DNA of 64,000 nucleotides from Notolepis coatsorum (lineage: Eukaryota; Chordata; Actinopteri; Aulopiformes; Paralepididae): NCBI GenBank assembly GCA_963971535.1, contig OZ020585.1:155173083-155237082 (forward strand), given 5' to 3'. Shown here one piece after another: positions 43,077 to 53,832 of the stretch. Position 1 is the first letter of the stretch. Every line of letters starts with the position of its first letter. The notes under the pieces are model-generated. The model was not told where the DNA came from. It did no database searches and worked only from the letters and a program-made list of their open reading frames with translations. The position numbers and the translations under genes were made by a program.

Positions 43077-43313
43077 TTGTCCAGGTGTGATGCTGCTGTG
43101 TGCAGCACATGGGCTATGGCGTCCTCCGTGGACCTGTTGGGGCGATATGTAAATTGCAGGGGGTCCAGGTTGATGGGGAGGGAGGAACAGATGTAGCCTT
43201 TCACAAGCTTCTCAAAGCACTTCATGGCTATGGAGTAGGCTTGGGCGGTATAATCTTTTTCATACCGTCATACCTTGCTGACATAATACCCCGGTATGGG
43301 TATTATGACGGTA

Positions 43314-44486
43314 CAGGGCTCTACAGTGCGACCATATTGCTTGCATTTGCCCCTAAAAATATGTGTGTGCGAACCTCAAAACTCAATTACGCGCACGGTG
43401 TGCGAGTGCAGATTACAGCCTCGGTCGTACTTTTTATTTCTCCGCTGAGAATCGTTAAAAAACTACAAGTCCCACATTGCACTCAAGCCAACGGTCCAAT
43501 CACAGTAGAGTGAAGTGACTGGTTTCATGGGAAATAAAGCAAATGACCAATCGGAAGCTCTCATTTTGCTTGTTTACTTCCTGAAACTCCGCCATTGCGA
43601 TCAGGGCTCTCGTTTTCTGAGACACTAACTTATTATAGTCTCTCTCTTACCAATAGCAATAGATTTTAGAACACCTAGATTTATCGATAGCAATAGTAAT
43701 ATAACGTTAATGCAACTAAACGAATGCCTTGCTTTGTTAATCATAACGTTGATGCAGTAGCGTATGTCGGTGTGTTGGCTGTAACGGACATGACAATAAC
43801 AATGTGTACACATTAAAATTGCGATAATCTATTCTAACATTTTCAAATCGATGCAGTTGAATTTCCCCCTTAGGATCGATGCATTGTTACACCCCTACAC
43901 CAAAGTCACTGGCTCACTGTGTATCTGTGTGTATAATAACTTGGCTAGCGTTATCAACAGCAGAGATGGGCAATAGGGTCCAGCTGCAGCGCCGGACAGC
44001 CGGAGTGCAAGCGGTGTGATGTAATTGGCAGACTCGACTGTCAATCAATGGTCTACCTGACACGCAAACTCATAAACAATGTTTCTGTACTGGAGGTGTA
44101 CAGTATTTCAATAGGCAACCCTGAAAGGATAATTTTTCTAGAAGAGCAACACAGCCAAAACATATGCATTGTATGCATAAAAGGGGCAAAAGCTAAAGTT
44201 AAGTGACTGAACCTTTTGTAGCAGTAGTTTGATTTGATAGTTTATTTGATAGGGACAGCACATGTTAATGAACATCAAGTACAAAATACAAAATGTAAAC
44301 ATGCAGGGTTGTAGCAAGAGCTAATTTACACACATGCACGCACAGTACAATAAACTCTGTTACTTGAAATATTTTCACTGTGCTCCTAAATATTTTTGGG
44401 TGCTCCTAAATTTCTTTGTGTGCTCCTAAATTGTTTCATTTAGGAGCACATGTGCTCCTTGGGAAAAAGGTTAGCGTAGAGCCCTG
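43314..44486 (+). mobile_element. hAT-like element, family A copy 3
   Basis: It starts cagggctctacagtgcgacc and ends gttagcgtagagccctg. CGGTA flanks both sides (43309-43313, 44487-44491), a third 5-bp duplication. It shares both ends and the 43880-44155 segment with the other copies. It lacks the MSKPIHF exon, replaced by unrelated AT-rich sequence (43600-43850), and also differs at 44158-44330. Confidence 0.88.
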
Positions 44487-44642
44487 CGGTATGACTTTCA
44501 TTTTCATCAGCGGGAGGGGCGGGGGGGGGGGGGGGGGGGGGCGGCCATTAGGGCCGTTCTTTCAACCTAAAAGTGCACTCTCTTCAACCTCGAACCTAAA
44601 TTCCTTAGCAACCCGTGTTACCAAGTAAACAAATCACAGAAC

Positions 44643-44907
44643 GATGGCCAGTTAGTTAGCTTAGCACCAGCCGGCTACCGCCGTTAGCTCCCGGAGCGAT
44701 GGCCAGTTACTTAGCTTAGCACCAGCCAGGTACCAGCGTTAGCTCCCGGAGCGATGGCCAGTTAGTTAGCTTAGCACCAGCCAGGTACCAGCGTTAGCTC
44801 CCGGAGCGATGGCCAGTTAGTTAGCACCAGCCGGGTACCAGTGTTAGCTCCCGGAGCAATGGCCAGTTAGTTAGCACCAGCCAGGTACCGACGCTGGCTC
44901 CCAGAGC
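44643..44907. repeat. minisatellite, 5 units of 50-55 bp
   Basis: Units begin gatggccagttagttagc and end gttagctcccggagc. Units 1-3 are 55 bp and units 4-5 are 50 bp, having lost one ttagc step. It lies in the outer hAT element. Confidence 0.94.
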
Positions 44908-45805
44908 GATAGCCACGTAACCCTCTGCTGGTGCGTGCTGTGCAATACAATCAACTCCGTGTCAGTGTAATAGCAGTCTGTGACGTCACGGTATTGAGAA
45001 TCATACCGGCGGGATCTCGAAATATCCTGGTATACCGTAATACCATTATACCGCCCAAGCCTACTATGGAGGTGAGAGCTACAGGGCGGTAGTCGTTGAG
45101 GCAAGCGGGCGTGGATTTTTTGGGTACAGGGATAATGGTGGACTTCTTCAGACAGGTGCGGATGACAGCCTGTTCTAAGGACAGGTTAAATATGTCAGTG
45201 AATACCGGGGCCAATTGGTCGGCACAGACTTTTAGGACGCGGCCGGGGATACCGTCCGGTCCTGCTGCCTTCCTGATATTCACTTTCCTCCTCACCCCAT
45301 GTTCTGTTATCCTGAACACTGAGTCTCCATCGGCAGTGCCCCCCCCCCCCCTCCATTCCAGTGGTTTGTAGGCTGGTGTTGTTATTCACAGCCTCAAACC
45401 TCGCATAGAAGGTATTGAGATCATTTGCCAAGAAGATGTCACTGTTCAGCTTGAGGGAGGTGCCTTTGTAATCTGTCATCATTCTGAGGCCTTGCCACAT
45501 CAGCCTGTTCAAACTGAAGTTCAACCTTATCCCTGTAGCGCCATTTTGCCTCTATTACTGTCCTCCTTACGCTGTATCTCGCCGCCTTGTGTTCATTCAT
45601 GTTGCCTGTCACAAGCCCAGCGTTATAAGCTGAGGTGCGCGCTTTCAGAGCCTCATGGACGGATTTGTCTACCCAGGGCTATTGGTTTGGGTAAACTCTA
45701 ATTGTGGTAGAGGGGATTGTTTCTTCTACCAGAGTACAAACAAAGTCCAGCACTGTTTCAGTGTAGTCATTAATATTGTCCGTGTTATCGCGGAACACGT
45801 CCCAG

Positions 45806-47072
45806 CAGGGTTAGAAATTAACTTTTTTTTTCGATGGCTTTTTTTGCCCCCCTTAATTGATTTTCGGGGGCTTTTTTTGTATTTCGGGGGCACTGCATTT
45901 TTATGATAAACGGTAGGTGTGGGACGGTTCACAAAATGGACGGTTCGGTTCGTATCACGGTTTTGGGGTCACGGTTTTCGGTTCGGTTCGATATACATAA
46001 TTTTTTATAAAAAAATAAAATAACACTCAAATCTAAACATGCTTCTCATTTCTTCTCATTCACATATAAAAAAGGTTTACAGTGTTTACAGCCTTAAATA
46101 ATGTTTGGCACACAAAGACCGAACTGACTGAAAAATATAGGCTACATTTGTCAAAGTATTAACTTAATGCAAACAAACAATATGCTCAGCCAGCACTAGA
46201 CTTTCCTTTCTTTAATATAAACACAAAAAACAATGTCAACCATGTTTAAATTCCCTGATTGTCAGTTCTTAATGGAAAGATTCGTTTTCTGCTTGAAATG
46301 ATTATGTATCTGTCTACATTTATTTAGACTAACATTATTTAAATATTGAGTGCAACTGTGGTGGATTATGTAATTCGTTGAGTTGGAACTATCTATGGGT
46401 TGGCGCCGGGTCCCCACGGACATTTTAGCGCGTGGCACCTTCAGCTCCGGTAATGTTAGGAGGAGTTCATAACATCAACAAGCAGCACGAAAGCAGCAAT
46501 AGTCCCGGTTGGAGTTAGTAAAACACAGTTGTATGTTAGCCTTCTTGGATGTTGAATAAACGCCTATCATTGTCTTTAAACACCCCGCCTCTCAGACTCT
46601 CATTTCCTCCTCTGCTAGGCTGCTAGCTAGTAGCACTAACTACGGTAACATTTCGTTGACTATTAGCTGGGGCTAGTGCTACCATAGTTCAACATGCGTT
46701 GTGTAGTACAAACTGCTAACGCTATGGCAAGATGTGTGTAGGCCTATGTAATGTTAATGGCTATGTTTTTAAAGTCGTAATGAAGATTGATTTATATTGT
46801 GCTTGCCATTTACACAAACTGACTAGCACCTGGCTGCAGTGCTAGTGCTGCTGCTGCCTGCAGCCAGTGCCCCCCCGGCTCCGCCAAATGAAGTTTTTTA
46901 TTTGCGCGTCATCTGAACCGTACGACACACAGACGCTCCATTAACGGATAAATATATATATATAATTGTAAACTGTCGGGGGCATTTTGTGCCCCCCTTA
47001 ACTGATTTTCGAGGGCATTTTGTCCATTTTCAAGGGCATTATGCCCCAAGCCCCCGTTAATTTCGAACCCTG
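45806..47072. mobile_element. hAT element with perfect 8-bp duplication
   Basis: The ends are cagggttagaaattaac and its near-inverted copy gttaatttcgaaccctg. CGTCCCAG flanks both sides (45798-45805, 47073-47080), and the L2 linker sequence resumes after it. Subterminal repeats of ttgattttcgggggc type occur at both ends. A second possible element lies inside (about 45914-46940). No transposase found. Confidence 0.92.
45914..46940. mobile_element. possible nested hAT element
   Basis: taggtgtgggacggttca near 45912 resembles the inverted right sequence gtgtcgtacggttcag near 46915-46930. ataaacgg precedes it and attaacgg follows close by (one mismatch), but the exact ends do not line up cleanly. 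The interior is AT-rich with no gene. Confidence 0.35.
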
Positions 47073-47323
47073 CGTCCCAGTCTGTGCACTCGAGTGCAGC
47101 TTGGAGCGATTCCTCTGATCCCACACACCAACGCTTAACCTCTTAACGCGCTTGAGACTTTGTTTATACTCCGGTAAAAGAAAGATGGCGATTCTGACTT
47201 GCCGAATGCGCTAACACTAACAGCCTGAGACTTGTACCCGTTCTTAAATTGCGAGTAGCAATGGTCTAATATGTTCTCGCCTCTGGTGGGACAAGTCACA
47301 TGCTGATTGAAATTTGGCAACAT

Positions 47324-48029
47324 TTATATCAGCGAGACAGTGGTGAGACAGTGGTGACAATGTTGACGGTTGGCTCGAGCCTCTTGCTATCTACAACCAG
47401 GGCTTGACATGAACCTTTTGGCTCACCAGCCACTGTGGATAATGGTTTTCCATAGTCCATTTCCAAGTCATACAAGTAATAAATAAGGTAACTGGAGAAT
47501 TGTAACACGGACATAACATTCTATGACGGGTGTACAGATGAAGCCAAAAATAGTCCTGGAACCACTGTTTGGGCACCGTTTGGGCATCGTTAACGGTAAC
47601 AATGACCAGCGGGGGCGCTCGAATACAGCTGGTGACAACGGCCCGACGCGCCGGCTTTTTGTTCATTCATTGAAGGAGCTCCGCGCTGGACAAAGCTCGA
47701 GTTACATTCAGTTCGATTACAGCTGGTGACTTCATTCATAGGATGCTACAACGTCCTATGTCTACAGACTGTATGAATTAATGTTGCTGAATTAAAGAAT
47801 GAATAAGTTAAACGTGTCAATTCAGCAGTCAAAGTGTATATATTAAAACGTGTCAAATCTAACTTCATTAGACGGCCGACGTACAGCTCTCTTGTCCATT
47901 CATTTCATCAGAAGAAAGCGTTAGTGTAATGCTTTTTGGTAACAATAAGTTTGTGTACGCAATGTTGCTGAATAAAATAATTAAACCGTTAAGACCTGTC
48001 GAATTAGCAGTCAATGTGTATATTTTCAT
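47324..48029. other. no gene recognised
   Basis: cagggcttgacatgaacctt at about 47398 looks like a hAT terminus, but no partner was found. Related ttgctgaat(t)aaa segments recur at 47784 and 47961 with about 170-bp spacing (gtgtcaattcagcagtcaa / ctgtcgaattagcagtcaa), suggesting a diverged tandem duplication. Confidence 0.4.
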
Positions 48030-48805
48030 TACACCCTGATGTAAACAAGACGAAAAGCATTTTCTTTTATCTGTCACCATGGTACCATTCCCGTTTCGCA
48101 AACACTAACACTTTGCAAAAAGCCGGTTCGAATCTCGTTTTTTCCCCTTTTATATATAATTCATTTATAAAATGAAATGGTGTTCTGCCAACGTGTTTTG
48201 GCTAAATACATTATTGTACATGATTGTACTGTATGTCGTTTTATTAATCTATTCCTCCCATGCAGTCCATCTGTTTTCTTTGAAAACATAACGTTAATAA
48301 GGAATGCAAATATGTTCGCATTCATAGCTGTGACCGAAAGTGAATCAAATTAAAAGCAAACAGCAATTTCACGGAGAGAATATCTGGAAAAAGGAATAAC
48401 TATCTATCTAATAACACTTTAACCTATTGGTAAACTAACGTATTGATAATATACACATTATAACTGCTGTTGTGACATGGTTATGATGTATAATTTGAAT
48501 AAGTTTGAAAAATTAAACCATACTTTTGTCTGGTTTGTGATGTAATTTGTGGTCCGCAGATGGACAGCATGGGAGGAATAGATTAATAAAACGACATACA
48601 GTACATGTACAATAATGTATTTAGCCAAAACACGTTGGCAGAACACCATTTCATTTTATAAATTTATTATATATAAAAGGGGAAAAAACGAGATTCGAAC
48701 CAGCTTTTTGCAAAGTGTTAGTGTTTGCGAAACGGGAATGGTACCACTGTACCATGGTGACAGATAAAAAAAAAAAGAAAATCGTCTTGTTTACATCAGG
48801 GTCCC
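48030..48805. repeat. inverted repeat ending in LINE sequence
   Basis: The arms at 48030-48270 and 48540-48805 are close reverse complements (cccgtttcgcaaacactaac against gttagtgtttgcgaaacggg) around a 270-bp centre. Both outer ends carry ctgatgtaaacaagac, part of the LINE 3' end seen in the other palindromes. The left arm lacks 11 bases (acagtggtacc) present in the right arm. Confidence 0.9.
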
Positions 48806-49013
48806 CCATTTTCAATTCATCATAACATATATGACTACACGACATGACAGTACTGCTACATCTATACATTTATGACATACCAGATTTGCAAATACAGTAC
48901 TGTTTGTGATACAAAAAGAGTCCAGAAAAGAGAGTATATACATTTGACGTAGAAACTGTACATTGGAGGAGGTTGGGTAGGTGGGTTGGGGTTGAGTGGA
49001 GGGGGGGGGGGGG

Positions 49014-50057
49014 CAGGGTTTCCGTTAGAATTTTTTTTTGCAGGTCTGAGTGTCGGGTAGATTTCAATCTACCGGACAAATGGGATCAATTCCGGTTAGA
49101 GTTTATTGAGCTTAAAAACAATTGATAGGCCTATATAAAGAATGACATCATCAAGGCATTTATAATATTTTAACTTAAAACTAGGCTACTTTTGCGTATA
49201 TAGTCATTAATATATTCCAAATAAAATAAGTCCCTCGAGACTTCGTGCTGCTGCCGACTTGAGGTGTCGGTGGGCAGTCTGCCCGACCTTAATAAACAGC
49301 AGTCTGTTATAATCACATTTTTATGAGCTAACGAATTCCGTTATATTGGACATTTGTATTAATTATATCAAGCGAAGAACTGAGAAATTTGGCAGAGAGA
49401 GACGGCAACATTATCGTGGGTTTGCGTGATGTATATCTCCACCTCCCAACGACTTGGTGCTGGTCATAATGTCCTGTGAAAATAATTCCCTCTAAACACA
49501 ATTTGATTATTTGAATTGTATTAAAATAGGCTAAAATTAAATAGCCTATGCGATGAACGAAACAATCATTTGTTTCATCGTTGCTTCACCAAGCAGCCGG
49601 TCTAATAATGACATCCTGTTGTCAGCGCGAGCTGGCTGCTGATATATTTACGTGAAGCATGGAGCAGCAGTGTTTTTAGGTCCGGTCTGGAAACCGCTCA
49701 GCAGCGCCCCCACCCAACAGCTGAATTGCCAATGGCTGAATTGGAGTACTGCACCCTGCCGGCCGGCAGATGGATGCTTCTCGCAAATATATCAGCAGCC
49801 AGCTCGCGCTGACAACAGGATGTCATTATTAGACCGGCTGCTTGGTGAAGCAACGATGAAACAAATGTAATGATTGTTTGTTTCGTTCATCGCATAGGCT
49901 ATTTAATTTTAGCCTATTTTAATACAATTCAAATAATCTAATTGTGTTTAGAGGGAATTATTTTCACCGGACATTATGACCGGAGAGATTAAATATGTCG
50001 GACTTCAACAGATTTTGCCGGTCAAATACCGGTAATTACCGGCTAACGGAAACGCTG
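49014..50057. mobile_element. hAT-like element inserted in a poly-G run, with internal hairpin
   Basis: The ends are cagggtttccgttag and its inverted copy ctaacggaaacgctg. Both flanks are G runs, so a duplication of G is likely but cannot be measured. Inside, 49453-49652 and 49783-49977 are near-perfect reverse complements (cagcgcgagctggctgctga and its complement). No gene is present; the frame at 49652-49870 is a shadow of the hairpin. Confidence 0.8.
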
Positions 50058-50358
50058 GGGGGGGGGGGGGACTGTACATTGGAGGTGGTTGGGTGGATGG
50101 GGTGAGGGGGAGGGGTTGGGTAGGAGGGGTGGGTGGGTGGGGGACACTGTACAACTGTACAAGCAAAACTGTACATTGGAATATTGACAAAACCATACTT
50201 GGTCATTTACTGTACATTGGAGGAGGTTGGGTTAGGACATTTACAGGGGCCAGTTTCTAATAGCAGTCTCCCGTAGAATGAATGAATGAATGAAAACTTT
50301 ATTTAACAGATTGCAGAATGGGTACAATACAGTACGGCTCAATACACACAATTGTTAA

Positions 50359-51296
50359 CACTTTAACTGCCACACACGGGATATCTCGGGTTTATTTTTA
50401 TGTGGTTGAAAGCCACTCACGAGATTTCTCGGAATTATTATTATTTTTTTTTTAGCGATCTGAAATCATATTGCATCACGCGAGCCTACCCGAGTATACA
50501 CGAGCACCGCCGGAGATTATATGTGGAAAAAAGCGCCCCCTATCGTCTTTCAGATGACATAAGGGATTTTGGAATGGACTCAATGAAAATGGATGGGGAA
50601 AAAAATCCGGTACTCCACATTTTCCAGTCCACTGATCCAGCCGGGGTTACCACAGTTCATTCTGGAGCCTCTGAGCCCCGCTGATCATGGAGTTCTACTG
50701 TATCGCGTTGGATCTATACACTTATCGATTTTTTTCTAATGGTGATCTGGAATTGGAATATACCAGTTGGATACCATCTGATGTCAGGTAAGGACTCTAT
50801 GTTATCAGTGTTAGGATAATCAGACTAATTTTGATGAAGTTATAAGCTGTTTTGTGAAATGGGCTCTTTCGGTTTCACTGTAAAAGTCCAAGAGGAAATC
50901 AATGCGGCGATTATCCGTGCGCGGCCCGAATGTGCTTGCGTGCACGTATAATATTGATCATCTAGCGTTTATTTGAAAACGATTCATAAAAAGGCCAACG
51001 AATATCAACGTTGTGGAATATTCCAGTAAAAGACGATTTTCATAGAATGGTCCAGAATGGGCTGTTTTTTACCTCCAAACGGGTGCTTTTCTAAATGCTC
51101 TGAAACGGAAATGACGCGATAAAAAACCAATCTGCCTTGACAGCACTGACTGGAAAATAGTCTTTGATAATGCGATGGGCAGATTAGACACATAGCCATA
51201 ATTTAAAACATAGATTAGGCGATATTAAGGTTAACATTGGCGCCGATGGTGGCATTCAGGCGGTAAAAAGGAAAACCCGGCGTGGCACTCAAAGTG
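50359..51296. mobile_element. TTAA-flanked element, piggyBac-like
   Basis: The ends are cactttaactgccac and, inverted, cactttgagtgccac. TTAA flanks both sides (50355-50358, 51297-51300), and the LINE sequence rejoins across. The CACTTT...TGCCAC terminus and TTAA target are piggyBac hallmarks. The 938-bp interior contains short frames but no transposase. Confidence 0.85.
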
Positions 51297-51779
51297 TTAA
51301 GGGGATGCAGACCAGAGAAAGACATTTGTCTTGTTTACATCAGGGTCCCCCATTTTTTATTCATATCGACATTTATGACATACACAACATACATGACATT
51401 TATGGCATAGGGACATACAGGTATTTAGTACTGATACATTTGTGACATAAACGGTATTCAAATATACAGTACTGTTACCCATAGATCCTGACAGAGTATA
51501 TACATATGATGGGGAGGGGACTGTACATTAGGAGGGGGTGGGTGGGTGGGAGAGAAATATACATACGGTGGGGTGGAGACTGTACATTTGGAGGGGGTGG
51601 GTGGGTGGAAGAGAAATATACATACGGCGGGGAGAGAATATATACATGCGGTGGGGAGGAGACTGTCTATTAGGAGGTGGTGGGGGGTTTGGGCATTTAC
51701 GGTGGCCAGTTTCGAATTGCAGCCTCCCGTAGGTGCTCTTTAAGAGCGGTTTTGAATGTGGGTAGGGACACATTCCTTT

Positions 51780-52185
51780 ACAGCTTTGTTGTGGGTCTGC
51801 TTTGATTTTATTTTATTTTATTGATGGATTAAAAACACACAACAAGGATCCAAAGGATAACATGAGAGAGTAAAACCCTTATTTCCGTCATGGTCCCAGG
51901 GCTGTTAGGCCACAATAAAAACACGACAATAACACAAAACACATACATTTAAAACATTAGAAGACTAACCTATACAGTAGCTAAAATGTTATACCCCACA
52001 ATAACTAAAAACTGATTGGAAACCCATTAAAACTATAGGGGGCTATTCCTCTATTCTGTCCATGAGCCATTTCCTGACGCTTCTCTTGAAGCTGTGGAGG
52101 CTCAAGCTCTGCTTGATGGGGATAGGCAGCTTGTTCCAATCCTGGGCTCCAGAGAAAGTAAGGGAGCACTGGCCCCTGTTACAAC
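51780..52185 (-). mobile_element. LINE 3' end, Jockey/CR1-like
   Basis: The minus strand at about 52067-52150 encodes WNKLPIPIKQSLSLHSFKRS and VRKWLMD, the conserved end of Jockey-superfamily reverse transcriptases. A 3' UTR and an (attttt)n-like tail at 51805-51825 follow. It is 5'-truncated near 52185. Confidence 0.8.
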
Positions 52186-52225
52186 ACAAGGTTAACCTTT
52201 CACTACCACACGACAAATGATTAAC
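52186..52225. repeat. single unit of the TTAA minisatellite at a DIRS junction
   Basis: ggttaacctttcactaccac, followed by acgacaaatgattaac, is one reverse-oriented unit of the array seen at 7670 and 15636. The DIRS element begins in the next gttaac. Confidence 0.85.
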
Positions 52226-52462
52226 GTTAGGTTATGACTATAACCAAGTTCTGTTAACACTTAGTGAACGCTCAGCGTTCATTGCATATATCTCACTTCA
52301 GCATATATACACTGAATAATTTCACAATGTACCTTTAAATGCCAGCATTCATCTGGCCACACCCCCATCCACTTACCTATATAAGCAGGGATGGTGCCAC
52401 ACACTCATCTCCTTCCCAACAAATTTCATCACAATGAAAGATCAAGGGCCTGCAGCGTCGTC

Positions 52463-52560
52463 TAAACGCTGAGCGTTCACTAAGTGTTAACAGAACTTGG
52501 TTATAGTCATAACCTAACGTTCTGTATCACACTTAGCTCACGCTCAGCGTTCATTGCATA
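52463..52560. repeat. internal complementary region of the second DIRS element
   Basis: The left part is the exact reverse complement of 52223-52279. The right part after GTT (52519-52521) shares cgctcagcgttcattgcata with the outer repeat and gives the sequence of the missing terminus. Confidence 0.9.
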
Positions 52561-52847
52561 ATAGGAGCTGAGCGGGAGCTAGAAGCTCGACAAATGTACC
52601 CTGCTGAGGCCCCCCACAACCATCAGACCAGGGAGGGCCGAGCCCCCCCGACCCACCCTAATGGAGGGCACCCCCCCTATTGGTGGCTTCACGGGAGGGC
52701 GACGGACCCGACCGTGCGAAGAGGCACTCAAGCAACTCAACGCACAGGGTGAGCAGACCGTGGCTTGACCCCACGACTACACACACGCACAACCCGCATG
52801 CCACCCGGGAACGAACGGAGGGATAAACCTCGTTACTGCCCCCAGAA

Positions 52848-53460
52848 TCACGGGGTCAAGGGTAAACCCAACCCCGTGGCAAGGCCGTAGCAGCGGAGCG
52901 TGAAGGAAGACCCAGACCCACCAAAGGGACTGAACCCCCTGGAACGGGGGCCCGGAGAAGTCCATGATGCCAGCATCAAGACCCCACCAGGTGGGCACTT
53001 AGTGACCCCGCCCCCCACATCGCCAGCGTATTCGGACAAAGGCCCCTCAGCCGAGCGGGCCCTGTCCCCCCAATAGTACACCGCCTGGCACACTGACCCT
53101 GCAGAACAGGCAGTCAGCATGGCCGTAAGCACACAAAAAAGGTTAACCAACGGAAGCAGGCAGCGCACCGGGGAAAAACCAGGCAACAGGCTATTAACCC
53201 TAGCCTGGAGACTGCGGACGAGACAGGCGCCAGAGGGGACAGCTGAACACAGCCGCCCCGGCGGAAGGAGCGTAAGCTGGCGGTGTTGCATGACCAAGCC
53301 TCCATTTAAAAACCCCCACCCAGAGGGGTTGAGGCAGAGAAGGCTGACACGATTGGCAGACGTCATGAACGTGCAGGGGCACCCTCAAACGGTGAACCCG
53401 GGAGTTGACACTGCGCCAACACACCAGGGAATCAACCACCTTGGTGTTACCCAATGCGGT
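52848..53460 (-). pseudogene. tyrosine recombinase remnant of the second DIRS element
   Basis: The minus strand reads MTSANRVSLLCLNPSGW, matching the conserved TSAKRV.. L.AL segment that holds the first catalytic arginine. About 80 codons further, LASWTSPGP resembles the AAGW.SPH.. segment before the catalytic tyrosine, but the tyrosine itself is not in the open frame. Upstream frames (53200-53454) are shifted. The similarity is weaker than in the first DIRS copy. Confidence 0.6.
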
Positions 53461-53713
53461 GGTTGTTCCTATAACCCCTCAAGGAAAAACTCCAAAACAC
53501 ACCTGCGGGTATACACCGGCTATACCGCAGTACAAGTGTTTCAGTTTTCAAAAAAGGGTTAACCCAGGCCTACGGGTCGACGAAACATTACCTCGGACCG
53601 GGCCTGGCGATACGGGAAGCACAGGGTCACCAGAGGAGGTCAAAGACCACCCCAACAGGCCCCTCTTCGCCATGCGTGAGAGAGGAGCGAATAAGAATGG
53701 AGAACCAGCCCCT

Positions 53714-53832
53714 AAGCACACCGTACTTGGTATTCCCAGGCGGTCTCCCAACCAAGTACTAACCAGGACCAACCTGTGTAGCGGCCGAGATCCGACGAGA
53801 TCGAGCGTGTACAGGTTGGCATGGCCGTAAGC
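53714..53832 (-). pseudogene. 5S rRNA-like sequence, full length but degenerate
   Basis: Read on the minus strand, the 119-bp segment starts gcttacggccatgccaacct and contains cctggttagtacttgg and gggagaccgcctgggaatac, the hallmark 5S internal promoter region. Length equals that of a vertebrate 5S gene. Changes include the A-box region (cgctacacaggttgg for the usual agctaagcagggtcgg). No T-run terminator follows the 3' end (the sequence continues ggggctggttct), so it is not a functional gene. It could be the head of a 5S-derived SINE (SINE3 type) or a 5S pseudogene within the DIRS region. Confidence 0.85.

Larger units (their letters stand above)
43236..45063. mobile_element. hAT element with perfect 8-bp duplication
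   Basis: The ends are taggcttgggcggtata and its inverted copy. CTATGGAG flanks both sides (43228-43235, 45064-45071), and L2 sequence continues seamlessly across. The interior holds a nested family A element (43314-44486), a G run (44518-44541) and a 50-55 bp minisatellite (44643-44907). Without the nested copy the length is about 650 bp, so it is a MITE-like derivative. Confidence 0.94.
40727..47323 (-). mobile_element. L2-type LINE broken by at least five insertions
   Basis: The LINE 3' end (caagtttcaagtctttatta) is at 40727. Going rightwards the minus strand encodes the RT C-terminus (41640-41785, 41941-42750), then RT middle and N-terminal parts (43079-43235, 45064-45530). The endonuclease-RT linker follows (45530-45805, 47073-47130). 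Last is the endonuclease end NQHVTCPTRGENILDHCYSQ (about 47150-47323), where the usual SDH reads SES. Insertions: SINE 40883-41375, LINE scrap 41795-41930, MITE 42754-43076, hAT 43236-45063 (with its own nested copy) and hAT 45806-47072. It is 5'-truncated near 47323. Confidence 0.9.
48787..51775 (-). mobile_element. LINE 3' ends in tandem, interrupted by two DNA elements
   Basis: On the minus strand two partial copies of the same LINE 3' region follow each other. One spans 51775 to 50276, with the tail (tgaa)n at about 50276-50292. The other spans about 50275 to 48787. The first copy starts with a C-terminal peptide (KPLLKSTYGRLQFETG, about 51690-51760). Both contain tgtacattggagg-type repeats. 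DNA elements interrupt them at 50359-51296 and 49014-50057. Confidence 0.7.

Noticed and set aside
48693..48762. tRNA gene on the minus strand
   Set aside because: Box-like motifs are present, but the T stem does not pair properly and the other arm has an 11-base deletion. Kept only as a hint of a SINE head.
53714..53832. Functional 5S rRNA gene
   Set aside because: Many substitutions in the A-box region and no downstream T-run terminator.
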